Assembly (NCBI GenBank): GCA_051294375.1
Contig: CM119266.1
Span: 12,437,705 to 12,501,704 of the forward strand
Origin: Paraspadella gotoi
Taxonomy: Eukaryota > Chaetognatha
Reading direction: 5' to 3'
DNA: 64,000 nt
Shown: positions 14,045 through 27,815 of the stretch, piece by piece
Numbering within the stretch: the stretch's first letter is position 1
How the letters are laid out: each line of letters begins with the position of its first letter
Notes under the pieces: generated by a model
Told to the model about the DNA's origin: nothing
Databases searched by the model: none
What the model saw: the letters and a program-made list of their open reading frames with translations, nothing else
Translations under genes and position numbers: made by a program

Positions 14045-16410
14045 CTTCTCTCTCGACTCTCTCTCTTCCCTACAGCACATACCTCTCTCTTGCTTCTCTC
14101 TTTGCTCTTGCCGTCTCACTCTCTATTCTTCTATGCTTTAGCATTATTTAGCCAATTACATATGTCAGGTAACAAAATAACGTGGCGTTTACTGTTCCGT
14201 GCATAAAAAAATTTCACTTGTTCAATATTATTATATTTCTGTTTTATTTTAAAACATTATAGTTTGCATATGTCGATAATCCAAAATATCATATAGCAAA
14301 ATCTTTTTTTTGTTTTTTTAAGATATGACCACACAGCAAAAAACTGTTATAACTTTTAACTCTGATTTAAAACCAAAAGCTGTATAAAATTTATGATTTA
14401 ATTTAATAAAACTTTTTTTAGAAAGGTGTCCCATGATAGGGGCTTTAATTTATACCACACCCATCTTGCCCTAGCTCTTTTCTTTCAAAAGTTATTTAAA
14501 AAATAACTTTTTCAAACTACGCAGTACACAATCTTTGTTAAATAAAAATTTTGGCAAAGCGGGATATCTCCACTTATTTTCTAATTGATCAATACTTAAA
14601 TTTAAAATAAAAACTTGAAAGAAAAATTTTTTTTGTCATCAAAGAGACATATCAGCTTTTAGATATACCATCGATAATAATTGATTTATTTATTTCCCTA
14701 AAAAAAGCCTAATTAAAAAAGTTTTGAAATTTTTTTAAATTGTTAGGAAAAAATTTTCTCCGACCTATGCTCATTGAAATAATGGTTTTGCATAGAAAAT
14801 CAAAATATCAAAAAATAAAAAAATGCAGCACTCTTAAGAAAAATTGAAAGGCTAGAGCTGATTTTTTTAGAATTGCAAATTTTTTTCCTAACTCAAAATC
14901 CATTATTCTCAATTTCAAAATATTTTTTTTCCAAATCATTCAATCAATTTTTTTTTATTATTTAAAATGTTTTTATGATGTTGTTTTTGTTTGAAAGAAT
15001 GAAAAAAAGTGAAAAATATAGTATTATATAAGGTTTTTGAAAATACCCGTCTAAAATATTAAGATAATTAGATACAAGGGGAGTAAGCAGAGAAAACTTT
15101 CCCATTCATAAAAAAAATTGAAAATGAATTGTCATATTGTTATTTAGGATTAATTGACTAAATTACAAACATATGATTCATATAAATTGAGGAAATGATG
15201 GAGTAAAAAATATTCATCGTTGTCTCGGTTAACTATTAAGTATCGTTAAAGTTTTGTTTTAATAATATTAATATTTTTTTTGGCATTTTATAAAAGCAAT
15301 GGTCTAAAATTTTGTAAGCGTTTCGAGCTATATTGCTTCATCTTTTTTACTAATTTTTGATCTAGTTAAGGCCTTTTTGTTAATGTCAAGGGTTATGGTC
15401 AGACACAGTAATGTCCAGTAGTGTATATCGCACATTATTACCAAAAGTAATAAATCAATTAATTTGGCTCAGAAACAATTTAAAAGGGAAAATCAGCACG
15501 AGACAGTAACGCCAACGTATTTTTCTTGTTCATATCAGTATTTTTTTTTCAACCTATTATTTTAAAAATTGAAAAATACAAATTTTTTTTTTAATTTAAG
15601 AATATTCAAGGTGGCACAAGCTCGAATTTTTATTCTACTTGAATTTAAAAATTTTTGGCTACTATTTACTCTTCATACGTCCTCGCGGAACAAAAATGCA
15701 AATTATATATATAATCTTATTTCGCGATCATTTTAATCTTATCATAATTTTAGAATTGTTTTCAGCCAATTTAATCATTATTATTAGATTTAATATCTTT
15801 TTTAGTAATATTAATTATTTTTAGCTCAAAATCTTAAAAATTAAAAAAAAGAAACAAATAACAAATTTTTTCAACTTCGTTATTTAAATTTTTCTGTTAA
15901 ATATTCACTCATAATTTTTCCCCCATTTCTTATACTTTCCTTATTTATTTTTTTGTTTATTGTTTTTAATTTTATTGTTTCAATTTTGTAATATTTTTTT
16001 TTTTTTCAATTCTTTTTCTTTCATTTCTTTCTTTCGTTTTTCTTCTTTCTTTTTTTGCTTCTTTTTCCAAAAAAAGACTCCCGGATCCGCGCGAAACCAT
16101 AATCGAACCGCTCGAGGCAAGAGAGAAAGAGACTCGGGCGGGTGACGAGAGGTAGAGAGAGAGAAAGGGAGTAAGTTTCGCCGCTGCAGCCGACTTTGCA
16201 GCCGCGCGGATCCGGGAGATAAGGAGAAGGAAGAGGAAGAGGAGTAAGAAGAGCGCGAGCGAAGGTAGTCGAAGGCGGGGAGCAGCCGCTCTGCGCCGCG
16301 CGGCTGCTCCCGGACGCTGCGCTGAATAACGAGGCTTCTGATATAGCCATGCTCTCTCTCTCTCTCTCTCTCGAACAGATCTCTCTCCTCTCTCTCTTCA
16401 TCTCTCCCTC

Positions 16411-16445
<35 letters not shown>
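13805..16445. mobile_element. 2.6-kb segment present in block B, absent from block C
   Basis: Block C passes directly from TTTTCCCCGACTCG (24071) through a CT microsatellite to TCTCGACGAGCTTTTG (24155). In block B the two flanks (about 13790 and 16455) are separated by 2.6 kb. The segment has a very AT-rich core (14140-16050) and GC-rich ends. A 12-base direct repeat, GCTCCCGGACGC, occurs near each end (13841-13852 and 16306-16317), and a perfect 16-base inverted repeat lies in the right end. No transposase-like frame is visible, so a non-autonomous element is possible. A misassembled insertion is the alternative. Confidence 0.5.
16078..16218. repeat. 16-bp perfect inverted repeat with 109-base loop
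   Basis: CTCCCGGATCCGCGCG at 16078-16093 is the exact reverse complement of CGCGCGGATCCGGGAG at 16203-16218. The GC-rich stem stands out against the surrounding AT-rich and T-rich DNA and lies at the right end of the block-B-specific segment. Confidence 0.85.
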
Positions 16446-16654
16446 CTCTCTGGCGGCCTCGACGGAGTTTTGTTACAAACGAACGAGAAAGAAATGAGAA
16501 ACTAATTTCCCTTCGACAACAGAAAAAAAAAGGTTGTAAACAAGGAAGTTTTTTCGACCGCGAGAATGAGGAAAACAAAAGCCAAACCCAAAGAACATTT
16601 TCATCCGCGGTCTCGTAATAACATGAGCAGCCTCTCATCAGCTCCGCTTCCTCG

Positions 16655-17035
16655 TCCCCAGCAGTCCCTTATCGTATCCTCCGCTGCCTCCTTCCACGTA
16701 ATCAGATGTCCAGTCCGATCCCTCCGCACTCCCGTCAACAACCAAAGCGGCCCTTTCATCATCCTCGACTTTCACTTCCACATCCTCAGCTTTTCAGTCG
16801 ACACCCTCTGAAGCCTGCAGTCACATTCCACATCCTCAACAGCCCCTTCACTAACCACAGCAGCCCATTCCACGGATTTATTTTTCCTAAGAACATCTCC
16901 ACTCGAGAGGCCGCATCCCCAGCAATTCCATTTCGTCCCCTCGTGAGTCCCTTCCACATCCCCAGCAGTCCCCTCTACCACATCCTCCTCAGCTCCCCTT
17001 CCGCACCCACTCCTCCGAATGTCCACGTTCGTCAA
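16655..17035. repeat. Degenerate repeat of CCACATCC(T/C)CAGCAG type
   Basis: Variants of CACATCCTCAGC, CACATCCTCAACAGCCCC and CACATCCCCAGCAGTCCCC recur irregularly. The block C counterpart is 24350-24700. Minus-strand frames give Gly/Glu/Val/Asp-rich peptides that drift out of frame between the two versions, which argues against coding. Confidence 0.6.
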
Positions 17036-17185
17036 TTCAATATATTCGGATTTGGCGGGAAAAAAGTCTAAAAATAGAAACATTTCTTTTTCCCCGTCTC
17101 GCGGGTCGACAGGGTCGAGATCGATGGGGCCAACTCGGTGCCAAGAAAACCCAGATGGAAACTTCATAACGCGGGACCTGTATTT

Positions 17186-17252
<67 letters not shown>

Positions 17253-17466
17253 AATGAATGAATGTATATTGAATGTATAAAACAGATACGGCCGCTGGGC
17301 ACGCCTAATGCGGCCTATAACAAGCCTTTTAAGTAAGAGTACAGTTAAATTACGATGTTCAAAATACAATTTAAGATCTTGAAAACAACTTTCAAAATAA
17401 AAAACTATAAAATTGGTAATAGATAAAAAATTAAAAAGTTAAAATAAAGAATGGTTAGGAATGGGT

Positions 17467-17497
<31 letters not shown>

Positions 17498-17505
17498 CGA
17501 GAGGG

Positions 17506-17530
17506 NNNNNNNNNNNNNNNNNNNNNNNNN
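17506..17530. other. 25-N assembly gap, junction B/C
   Basis: Exactly 25 Ns. The left side corresponds to the end of block C (about 25810), and the right side to about 4140 of block A, again a backward jump within one locus. Confidence 0.9.
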
Positions 17531-18460
17531 CGAAAATCGACTGGAAGTTAGTTAGGGTAGGATTTAGACCGGAACGAACTTTTCCTAAAAGTGAAAACTT
17601 CACGATGACAGCGGGAACAAATAGAGTTAGTGAATAATTGGACAGGGAAAGCTAGCAAGGGAGGAGAGAGAGAGAGGAGACGAGAGAGAGATCGACGAGA
17701 CCGATGAGAGGAGGAGAAGAGAGGGAGAGAGGGAGATGAGAAGGAAGGAGAGAGTGAGACGAGGGAGAATGGAGGTAGATGAGAGAGAGAGCAGAGAGGA
17801 ACCGACTGAGTCCCGAGGAAGAAAATTCCGAGAAGCACTGGAGATGGGCAGGCATCTCGAGGAGAGACGCCACGAGAGGCCGAGACGCTTGACGGAGACT
17901 CAGGAACCCAACGCTTTTCGTCAGCATACAGAAACATAGATGACCTCTTATACGCCCCTATATAGAGAGAAAGCCGCGAAAAAAAGGTTAAGACCTGCGA
18001 ATCAGGTACAGGTAAGCGCGACCTCGGGTACAGGACCAGGACTTCTACGTTATATTCACAGAGGTAAGAAAGTAATTGGTTCGAAAAGCATGAAAGCGGG
18101 TGAAAGAAATGAAAGACGATTCGATGCGAGAGCGAACACTTTTCGTTCTGGCGGAAAAATGCACTCCTTTCTGCTCAACCTTGACCCGACCGACCGACCG
18201 AATCGGACGTCGGCTATATCCCAAATTTAATCAAATATTATTACCAAAGTCAGTTATTAATGAACGGATAATTTTAATATGGTTGTACCAATTTCATTTC
18301 ATGGTCATGGTGCCTCCCACCCCATTAGGTTTCACATTCACTTCTAATCGTACTTTCTCCAGAGGGCGTTCAACTGAAACGCGCCTTATCACTTTTTATT
18401 TCTCCCTTCGTTCGCACCACCGTCCGAATTATTCTTAGCACAAGGTTTCTCTCGTCTCTC

Positions 18461-18569
<109 letters not shown>

Positions 18570-19118
18570 CAGGCCATTGCACTCGTCCCCCCCCCCCCCC
18601 CCCTTCAAAGCCGCAAGCCGAAAATGTTCGTTTTTGTCCTCCGAACTCGACATAAAGTTTTTCTCCGGTGTATGTGATTTCATTCGCACGAGTCACGAAT
18701 CAGTTGAGCGACATTCGTTCACCAAACTCCACAGTGTTTATTCACCAATTTTCACAAACTCAGTTAGGTCGCCATCAACTCATGCGCTTTTCATCTGGCA
18801 TTTTTTTGCCATCCCGTGTCAATTTACGGCCACTGAGGGGCATTTTCGTTCGACTTCGCCATTCTTTCACCTTCGCCTTTCGAATTCAGGAGGGAAAAGA
18901 AGCGAAATGAAAATATGAGAAAAATGAAAAAAGGAAGAAGAGGAGGAAGAAGGAAATGGGAGAAAAAAAAGGGTAGGAAAAAAGAAGAAATCTAAAAAAT
19001 AAAAAATAATGTGATGAGGAAGAGAAGAAAGAAAAAGGGCCTCTTGAGTCAGTGTCTGGCGTCAAAAGCCTTAACTTCGATCGCACTGGTGGGGTTGAAG
19101 ACTAAGCCGCTGAGAGAG

Positions 19119-19156
<38 letters not shown>

Positions 19157-19535
19157 TACGTGAGATCGAGGGAAGAGAGAGAGACCTAAAGGCAACAGGC
19201 AGAGGACGGTTTGAGAATCAAAATGGTAGAAGTTCAGTTGACCTTTTTTTCGGTACTCGTGGTTGTGATTATCATTTTGCTTTTCACGAGAATAAAGGCG
19301 TCCATTTCTAGAGGATAAACATTAAACATAAAAAAATATTTTTAACTTTCCTTTAATATTTTTCGTTACGACGTAGTTTCATATCTCTCATTTGACTTTT
19401 TGTCAATTGTTTATAGAATGTAGAATTTCACCATTAGAAGTTGTTCGTTATAAACTAAAAGTTTTACTTATACAAATAATCTTGAAAATTGGTCGGATCT
19501 TATCTACGTTTTTGCATTGTTTATGTTGTTTAATT

Positions 19536-19567
<32 letters not shown>

Positions 19568-21629
19568 GGACACAAGGAGACACCCTTTTCCAATTTCGTC
19601 TCCAACACCCAACAGTCCGAAGACGATATCCAACTTGCACTGATGAACGAGCAGAGAGCCAGAGAGGAAGAGAGGGAGAGAGAAAAAAAGAGAGAGAGGA
19701 GAGAGAGTAATTATGATTGATTTGGAGTTTATTTGCCGCCCGAAAAAAGCAGATAAAAATAAACGACAGATAAGAGGACGGACGATTATATGATTTATTT
19801 GGCATAAAATTTAGGTAAAAGGAAGTTAATTAAGAATTGCTAAAAGCAATATTATAATTTGTCGTTAGTTTCAATTTTTACTGATGTTTGTTTCTCATTC
19901 ATTGCTTGCTTTTATGCCGAGTCATGAGATAAAAAGAATTTTAAAAAAAAAAAAAATTAAAAACTGCAAAAACATAAAAAAGTGCATACACCAGATTCTC
20001 TACATCTTAAAACAATCGACATTTTTCTTTTTTACTACCTGAGAGAAAAGCCAGTTCTTCGGAATAGCGCGTTTCCAATTTATGAAATTGGTACAACCAA
20101 TATAAAAAGTATCCATTCATTTAAATAAATAAGCTATCTTGCCCTTGACTTTGGACAGGCTTTTGGTGGTTTAAGGCCTCCATCACTCTTACAAGGATTC
20201 TGACATAGCCCAAGTGCCTGCGTGTTCAAAAGATGTTTCAAGAATGTTTCAATTGTATGAAAAAGACCCACTCCCTTATATTGTTTCTATTTATCTCTTA
20301 CCCAAACATCAATAGATCAATTTATTCTCGCGAAGCGAACAAGTCTTTGATTTCGCTCACGGATCGCCTAATTGAGAAAAAACTGCCCACTTTGCTCGTA
20401 AACTATTGAAGGAGAAGAGTAAAAAAAGGCGGGGAAAAGAGAGAGAGGAGAGAGAGGAGAGAGGAGAGCGCAAGAGAAGAAGTCGAGAGAGAGAGAGAGA
20501 GATCGAGAGGAGAGAGAGAGAGAAGACGAGAGAGAGAAGCAGACGAGAGAGAGAGGGCACTAAATCCGTCTAAAACATAGAGCACAACTTGCGAAATTAG
20601 TAACACTCGTCCGGGGAAATAATTCCTCGTTAATTGTGATCCCATAGGAAATGCCGATGAGCGTCACGTGATTTATTTGATAATCTTATTTTTTTTTATT
20701 CGTCGTTATTCCGTCGTCGTCGTTGTTGTCGTCATCGTGTAGCGCGTTTCTGTCTCCCTGCGAATTCCGAGAAAGAGAGATTTTGGTGAAAAGATGGATT
20801 AAAATGGCGGAGTGAAAGCGCCGGGGGGCTATATGGAACGAACCTTTTGTTTCCAATGGGAATTTGAAATTCGAAACAAAGACATAGACAAAGACAGAAT
20901 ACACAAGAGACAACAGAGATACGAAGCAGACAAAGCGACACAAGCTTCGGCGAACCCCATCCTTTTATCCGCCCCAACTTTAAAATAAAAAATCCAAACA
21001 AAATCCCGACATAAATCGAGTAAGGATCCTTTCACTCGGAAAAACGAGTGTCGTTTTGTTTTGGATTCCAAAGCGGATTTAAACCTTTAAAAACCGAAAC
21101 GATTCAAAAATCGGCCTAAAGGTCAGCCAGAAAATTAAATTGCAAGGCTTTTTTTTTTTAACTTTAGATTAAAAATAAAAACATTTTAAGCCTCAGACAA
21201 AACAAAAAAATTTAGTCCTGAAATTTTTCTACGTCAAATCGCAAATAAGAAATGAATCGTTGACCCTACGAGTCAAAACTTTTAGTGCAGCGAGGAAAAA
21301 GAAAAAATGGAAGCTGGAAATCAAAACGGATTCGAGAAAAGAAGATAGAAAAAAGAGAAAGAGAGTTCATAACGTTTAATGAAAGAGAATAAAAAAAAAA
21401 CCACATAAAGAGGCAAAAATAATAACCTTGCATTATAAAGAGCAAACCAAAGAAAATTACATATGACTATTGAACAAAGGGACATTAACGCGATAATAAG
21501 CGGATATAGCCTATTTTGGGCTTTCTGTTTCTTGTTAATGAACCGGATCAAATCACGTAAATGGTTTAAAAGTGCAGAGAGAGAGAGAGGAAGATGAGAG
21601 AGAGAGAGAAGAGAGAGAGAGATCGAGAG

Positions 21630-21661
<32 letters not shown>

Positions 21662-22249
21662 GATCGACCGACGCGCCCGCGCTTAGGACTGAGAGCCCGG
21701 TGTTGGGCTCGCGATCCCGCGCGAGAGAGAGAGAATGAGAGGAGAGAGAGAGGAAAAGGGGAGGGTTTTAAACAATGGTTAAAAGAGTGTAAGATAGCAC
21801 GTGCGCTGCGAATAAAGAGTTCCCTCACACTTGGAATAAAATCTGAGCCGAACTCTTGGTGATCCGATCCTTCCTTCCATCCTAGGGTTTTTGGGCCGGT
21901 TCTCTAAATTTTTTGGAGCCAAGGGAGGGGTAGAGGATTGCGAAAAAAATGGTAAAAGGGTTTGACTTAATTACTATCTTTAGAAGATATTGTAGGATCA
22001 GTTCAGATATGAAAACGTAAATTTATTTAAAAAAAATCAAGATCAATAGAATTAATTAATTGCCTTATTAACAGAAATTATGGCATTTTCTTTCAGAATC
22101 TGGTCGGCCGATGCCGATCGCGATATCAACAGGTTCGGGGGGCTCAAGTTTCTTTTGCGCCCTTTTTGCGTCGTCGATCTCGTCTCACATCATTTCCAGG
22201 TGAGGAGGAGGAGGCAGGAGGAGGAGGCAGTTGTTGTCGTTGTCGTCGT

Positions 22250-22500
22250 CGGGTCGTCGTTTTTCGTCGTCTTGCGTCGTCATCGTCGTTTTCGTCATTG
22301 TCGTATTTCATTGTCTTGCGTCGTCATCGTCTTTTCGTCCTTGTGTTTTCATTGTCTAGTCGTCATCGTCGTTTTCGTCGTGGTCGTTTTCATTTGTCTG
22401 GTTCGTCTCCGTCGTTTTCGTCGCCTGTCGTCTTTCGTTTCTAGGTCGTCATCGTCGTTTTCGTCGTTGTCGTTTTCGTTGTCTTGGTCGTCAGCATAGT
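22250..22500. repeat. 42-bp minisatellite, block C version
   Basis: Same array as at 11960-12290, about five to six units with many small indels (for example TCGTCATCGTCGTTTTCGTC at about 22446). Because the block B array has a gap, this copy gives the better estimate of unit number. Confidence 0.8.
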
Positions 22501-23161
22501 TTTGGTCGTTTTCTTTACTATCAATCCCGTTTGCCTATTGAGGGTCGTCCTGTAGTCGTCGTTATCGTTATCGTTGTCTTTGTTTTCTATTTGTGTCATT
22601 GCCTCTTCATTCTTCCCTTCCTTCTCGTGTCGATGTCATTTTCCGTCTGTGTCCTCATCGTCTTAGCCAATCTTTATCTTGGTGGGAATCAATGTCGTTT
22701 TCGGCGAATGGATGGGGCGTCACGACGGTCACACGGCGTCACGGAGTCACGTGGCATTCCGGAAAGAAGAACGATAAAAGAAAACACTTTTTCAATTATC
22801 GTTCGATTCGACGTCGTGGGATTTTATTGCAAGCAATTCTCATCAATGCTTGTCTCGGGCGCGCCCTCCCTTGTTTTCGTTCCGCGTCGTTCGCGGCGTC
22901 GTGGGCCGTTCCGTCGTCGTCGCCTTTTGCCCTCTCTTTTTTTAACATCTTTTTCGTCGCGGTCGTCTCGCTTTATCTTAAATTTCATTCTTTTTTCTTC
23001 TAATTTCGTCTTATTATATTTCTTTGAGTTTCTTTTATGTCAACGGAAATTTCTGTCTTTACGGGGACCATCTAAAACTATTTTCGACACTGATCTTGCC
23101 CGCTGTCTTAAAAGAAATCCTCAGCTGGTTCCGACGAGGAGAGAGAGAGAGAGAGAGAGAG

Positions 23162-23192
<31 letters not shown>

Positions 23193-23480
23193 AGCAGAGG
23201 AGAGAGAGAGAGAGAGATCTCCGAAGGCCGACAAACATGACTGGAATTCAGAAGATAAAGTAAAAAAAACAAGAAAAGATCGATCAAACAAAATAAAAAC
23301 TGAAACCTTCCGTTTGCTCTTTTATGTTTTTAAACATTCTTTTCTCCGCCTTCTAAAGTTCAGTGGTCCTCTGCTCAAAAGACATGAAAATCCCAGTTTT
23401 TTTTTCCCCCTTTTCTCTTCCTTCATCTCTTTACAACTTCGGCGTTGCCTCTCCATCTCTTCGAGATCGCAATTTTTATT

Positions 23481-23562
<82 letters not shown>

Positions 23563-23946
23563 GTCTTCCTTCTTGATTTGATTTTTTTCTTCTCCCCGCG
23601 GAGGAAAATTCGTCTTCATTTTCCATTTCGAGTTTTCTTTACTATTTCTCGTCTCGTCTTTTCCAATTGGAGAGACTAACGAAATTAAATGAATGGATAG
23701 AGAATCGATTCCACGTCGTCGTCTCGTCGTCGTCGTTGGCGTCGGTGCTCGTTTTGGTAAATCAATTCGTATCAAACGTTTTTAATTGTGGGAGAAGGAG
23801 AGAGAGAGAGAGAAGGATGTGTTAGAGCAGAAGGGGAAGCGAGATTGAATATCTGACTACTAAGTATGAGAGAGAGAGAGAGGAAGAGAAGAGAAGAGGA
23901 GAGAGAGAGAGAAGAGAGAGCAGAGGAGAGAGAGAGGAGAGAGAGA

Positions 23947-23978
<32 letters not shown>

Positions 23979-24082
23979 CAGAGAACACGAGACCGAGAAC
24001 AGAGAGCCCGACGCTTCCAATTATCCACATTTTATCTATGTCTACGCAATTGCCTTAAAGAGAGAGGCTTTTCCCCGACTCG

Positions 24083-24151
<69 letters not shown>

Positions 24152-24918
24152 TCTCGACGAGCTTTTGTACCAAACGAACGAGAAAAGAAATGAGGACACT
24201 AATTTCCTTCGAAACAAAGAAAAAAAAGGTTGTAAACAAGGAAGTTTTTATCTCGACCGCCGAGAATGAGGAAAAAAAGCCAAACCCAAAGAAATTTTCA
24301 TCCGCGTCTCGTAATAACATGACAGACCATCTCATCAGCTCCGCTTCCTCTCCCCAGCAGTCCCTTATCGTATCCTCCGCTGCCTCCTTCCACGTAAATA
24401 GAATGTCCAGATCCGATCCCTCCGCATACCCGTCAACAACCAAAGCGCCCTTTCGATCATCCTCGAACTTTCACTTCCCACATCCTCAGCTTTTCCTCGA
24501 CACCCTTGAAGCCTGCAGTCACATTCACATCCTCAACAGCCCTCACTAACCACAGCAGCCCATTCCACGGATTTATTTTTCCTAAGAACAATCTCCACTC
24601 GAGAGGCCGCATCCCCAGCATTCCACATTTCGTCCCCTCGTCAGTCCCTTCCACATCCCCAGCAGTCCCCTCTACACATCCCTCACTCCCTTCCGCACCC
24701 ACTCCTCCCGAATGTCACGTTTCGTCAATTCAAATTAATTGCGGATTGGCGGGAAAAAAGTCTAAAAAATAGAAACATTTCTTTTTTTCCGTCTCGGCGG
24801 GTCGACAGGGTCGAGATCGATGGGGCCAATCTCGGTGCCAAGAAAAACCCAGATGGAAACTTCATAACGCGGGACCTGTATTTGATGGAGAGATAGAGAG
24901 AGAGAGAGAGAGCAGAGA

Positions 24919-24958
<40 letters not shown>

Positions 24959-25024
24959 TAATGAATGTATTGAATGTATTAACAGATACGGGCCTGGGCA
25001 CGCCTAAATGCGGGCCATAAACCT

Positions 25025-25655
25025 TAAGTAAGGCGTGGTCAAATTGAACACTTTTCTATTAACTTTTAATTCTCTCAAAAAAAATTTCCTTTTTTCCTTC
25101 TATTACTAAATCGATTTTCAATGTAAACTTTTTGAATTAGTTCATTGGGTTGTTTGCACTTGAAGCTTTTAAAATATTTATTTAATATATAACAAATGAC
25201 AAAAATTTTTTTTTTAAAATTAGTTATTAGAACGGATCTGTATTAAGAGGTTGAAAAGTTAAATTGAAACGTGAGTACTACATATTTTAAAATTTTTGAC
25301 AAGAAATTGGTTTAAACAACGAAGTAAAAATCATCATCATATCATTGGCTGAATTTTATTAGTTTTTAAAATTTTTATCAATATAAAACAAAAAAAATAT
25401 TTAAAATTAGTATTAATACCTTCATCTAACTTTTAAAGCTCTATCAGAATCCATTTTAAAAAAATATGAAAAAATTCAAAAAACAATTTTTTAACTTATA
25501 TTATAGTTAATAATAATCTGCTTAAGCTTCCCGTGCGCTTATTAAAGATAAATTTTTTTTAAATTATTTTTATTTTCAATTGCTCTAACAGTCACTTTAT
25601 CATTATTTCATTGAGAAGAACTTCTAGTTTCAAACCGTGTCCGGACCTACTATAA
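25025..25655. mobile_element. 0.63-kb AT-rich segment present in C, absent from B
   Basis: Block B reads through CCTATAACAAGCCTTTTAAG (17311) without interruption. In block C a CATAAACCTTAAGTAAG copy (about 25015-25031) precedes about 630 AT-rich bases, and then TATAAGCCTTTTAAGTAAG appears again (about 25650-25668). The duplicated TTAAGTAAG flank resembles a target-site duplication. There is no coding frame. A small non-autonomous element is the best guess, and an assembly difference is possible. Confidence 0.45.
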
Positions 25656-25803
25656 GCCTTTTAAGTAAGTACAGTTAATTACGCATGTTCAAAATACAAT
25701 TTAAAGATCTTGAAAACAACCTATTCAAAATAAAAAACTATAAAATTGTATAGATAAAACAAATGAAAAAGTTAAATAAAGAATGGTTAGGAATGGTTAG
25801 AAG

Positions 25804-25840
<37 letters not shown>

Positions 25841-25843
<3 letters not shown>

Positions 25844-26306
25844 CCCGATTGGCTCTCCAAAAATTAGATTAATTGATGGATGAGACATTATTCTTTTTTA
25901 CATTAAACTTTAACATTTTTCACAAATTTCAGTTGTATCGTGCTCGGACTTGATACAAAAGGAGCCTTTGCCGCCTCCGCATTACGTGGCCTTCGATTTT
26001 TTCAGGTAAAAAAGTCACGTGATAAATCAAAAAGAAAACTAACGCTATAGAGACCACTTGGTATTTGTTTAGAGCTCTTTCGCTATGTTTTGTTATGTTT
26101 TGTTACTAATTTTATTATAGTGTATCATGTCATATTTTATTGTATCATGTCTTATTTACGCAACCTTGCGATTCGCTCACCGAGGAATCGGAATCAAAAA
26201 CTACGAAGCGAAAAATTTGCATTTATGTGCGAAACAGGAAAGTCGCGTGACTGAATAGCGAGGGACCCGAGAGAACCAGGGTACACAAAACACTTCAGGT
26301 TGAGAG

Positions 26307-26371
<65 letters not shown>

Positions 26372-27815
26372 TTTTCTATTTCCATCACATCCGTTAAACT
26401 GATTTCTCGTTTAGTGACTCTCCGGAATGAATGAGTTGCGCGTGAGTTTTTAAGTAGAACAAGATTCTCCTGATTTCAAAGACGACTTAGTTATTCTTTT
26501 TACTTCTTCTTTATTTGCTCTCTCTCTCTATCTGTCTTTTCCTCTTCTTACTTTCTTTCGTTTTTACTTTCTTTTTTTTTTCTTTCTCGGTTTTTCTTGT
26601 TTAATTTGTTAATTTAATTTTTTTTTTTTTTACTTTTTCTCTCTTTCTTTTTTATATCATTCTTTCTTTCCTCCTCTCTTCTTTCTTTGTCTCTCTGTCC
26701 TCTTATTCCTTTCTCATTATTTAGTTTTTCGCTTTTCCTTCTCGGCTGTCAACGTACGATACCCCAGGGAGTTTCCAGGAAAGGCATCAGCAGCAGCGGC
26801 GGCTTTCATCGTTCCTGCCGCTGCCGCCGCTGCCGCCGCCTCCGTCCCCGCCTCTCTTCAATGGCTGCATTACGATTGACGACTGTATCATCTCGGCCTC
26901 TATCTTACGTCATTATTACCTATTTCGAGCAGCGATGCCCATTTTTATCTTCCTCGTCACTTTAAAAAGAACCTTTTCACAGTCTTTGTCTTTTTCAACA
27001 TTTCTTTTTCTTTTTTTTTCTTTTTCTACTGTTTCTCCTTTCTTCTAATTTTTTTTCACCTCATCTTTTCTTTTTCTTTGTTTATCCTCCTTTTTCGTTT
27101 CTTTTTCTCTGCCCTTGCTTTTTTTGTTTCCAATCGTTTTTTCTCCTTTTTTTTTTCAAATTTGTTTGTTGTTTCTACAGCTCCCATCGTGGCTACCCTC
27201 TTTGCTTTCTACTCCTTTTTCAATCCCACTTCCCTTTTGTCCCTCCCCTTTTTTTTCACTGACTTGTCCCGCTTCTTTTGCCCCACGGGATTCTCTTTAT
27301 GGCTGCGACGGACAGTTAACTCCGATCTATCGATTCTTTTCGGCCCCCTATCGAGGCCCTCTCTGCTCTCTCGTCTCCCGCGTCTCTCTCTCCATCTCTC
27401 GTCCTCGTCTCCTCTTCTCTCTCCTTTCTTCGTGCTCTCTCTTCTTTCTTTCTGTGCTTTCTTTCTTTTCTTTCTTTTTTTCTTTCTTTCTTTTCTTCTT
27501 TCTTCTTTCCTTTTTTTCCATCTTTTTCTCTTTTTCCCTTCTCTTACTCTTTTAGTCGCTCTTCTCTTTAATCGAACATTGTAAAATCCTTTCTTTTTCT
27601 TCCCCTTCACTCTTTCAGTTATCGCAGAAAAGTCGCTCAGTCCTCTCTCTCTCTCGTCTTTCTCTTCTTTCCTCTTTCTCTCCTCTTTCTTCTCTCTCTC
27701 GTCTCTCTCTCTTCTCTCTCTACTCCTCTCTCTCTCTCTCTCGCTCTGCTCTACTTCTCTCTCCGCTCCTTTCTCTCCTCTCGCTCTCTTCCTCGCTTCC
27801 GTATTCTTCCGTCAA
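25841..27815. other. Single-copy non-coding stretch with T/C-rich runs
   Basis: No gene recognised. It contains a (GA)n tract at 25805-25838, a pure (CT)n tract at 26310-26368, and long T/C-rich runs after 26500. A GC-rich patch at 26765-26850 with (CCGCTG)n-like triplets is open but has no splice context. It probably lies upstream of, or in an intron of, the KCNQ gene. Confidence 0.5.

Noticed and set aside
17019-17260. 80-codon frame starting MSTFVNSIYSDL
   Set aside because: The first 55 codons look protein-like, but the block C counterpart (24713 onward) is interrupted early, and the end is a GA repeat.
22531-23679. 382-codon open frame in block C
   Set aside because: It runs through GTC triplets, GA and CT tracts. 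The block B counterpart is broken by gaps and indels. Composition follows the repeats.
27078-27584. 168-codon Phe/Leu/Ser-rich frame suggesting a membrane protein
   Set aside because: The region is a T/C-rich run. Hydrophobicity results from base composition, and an overlapping frame is equally open.
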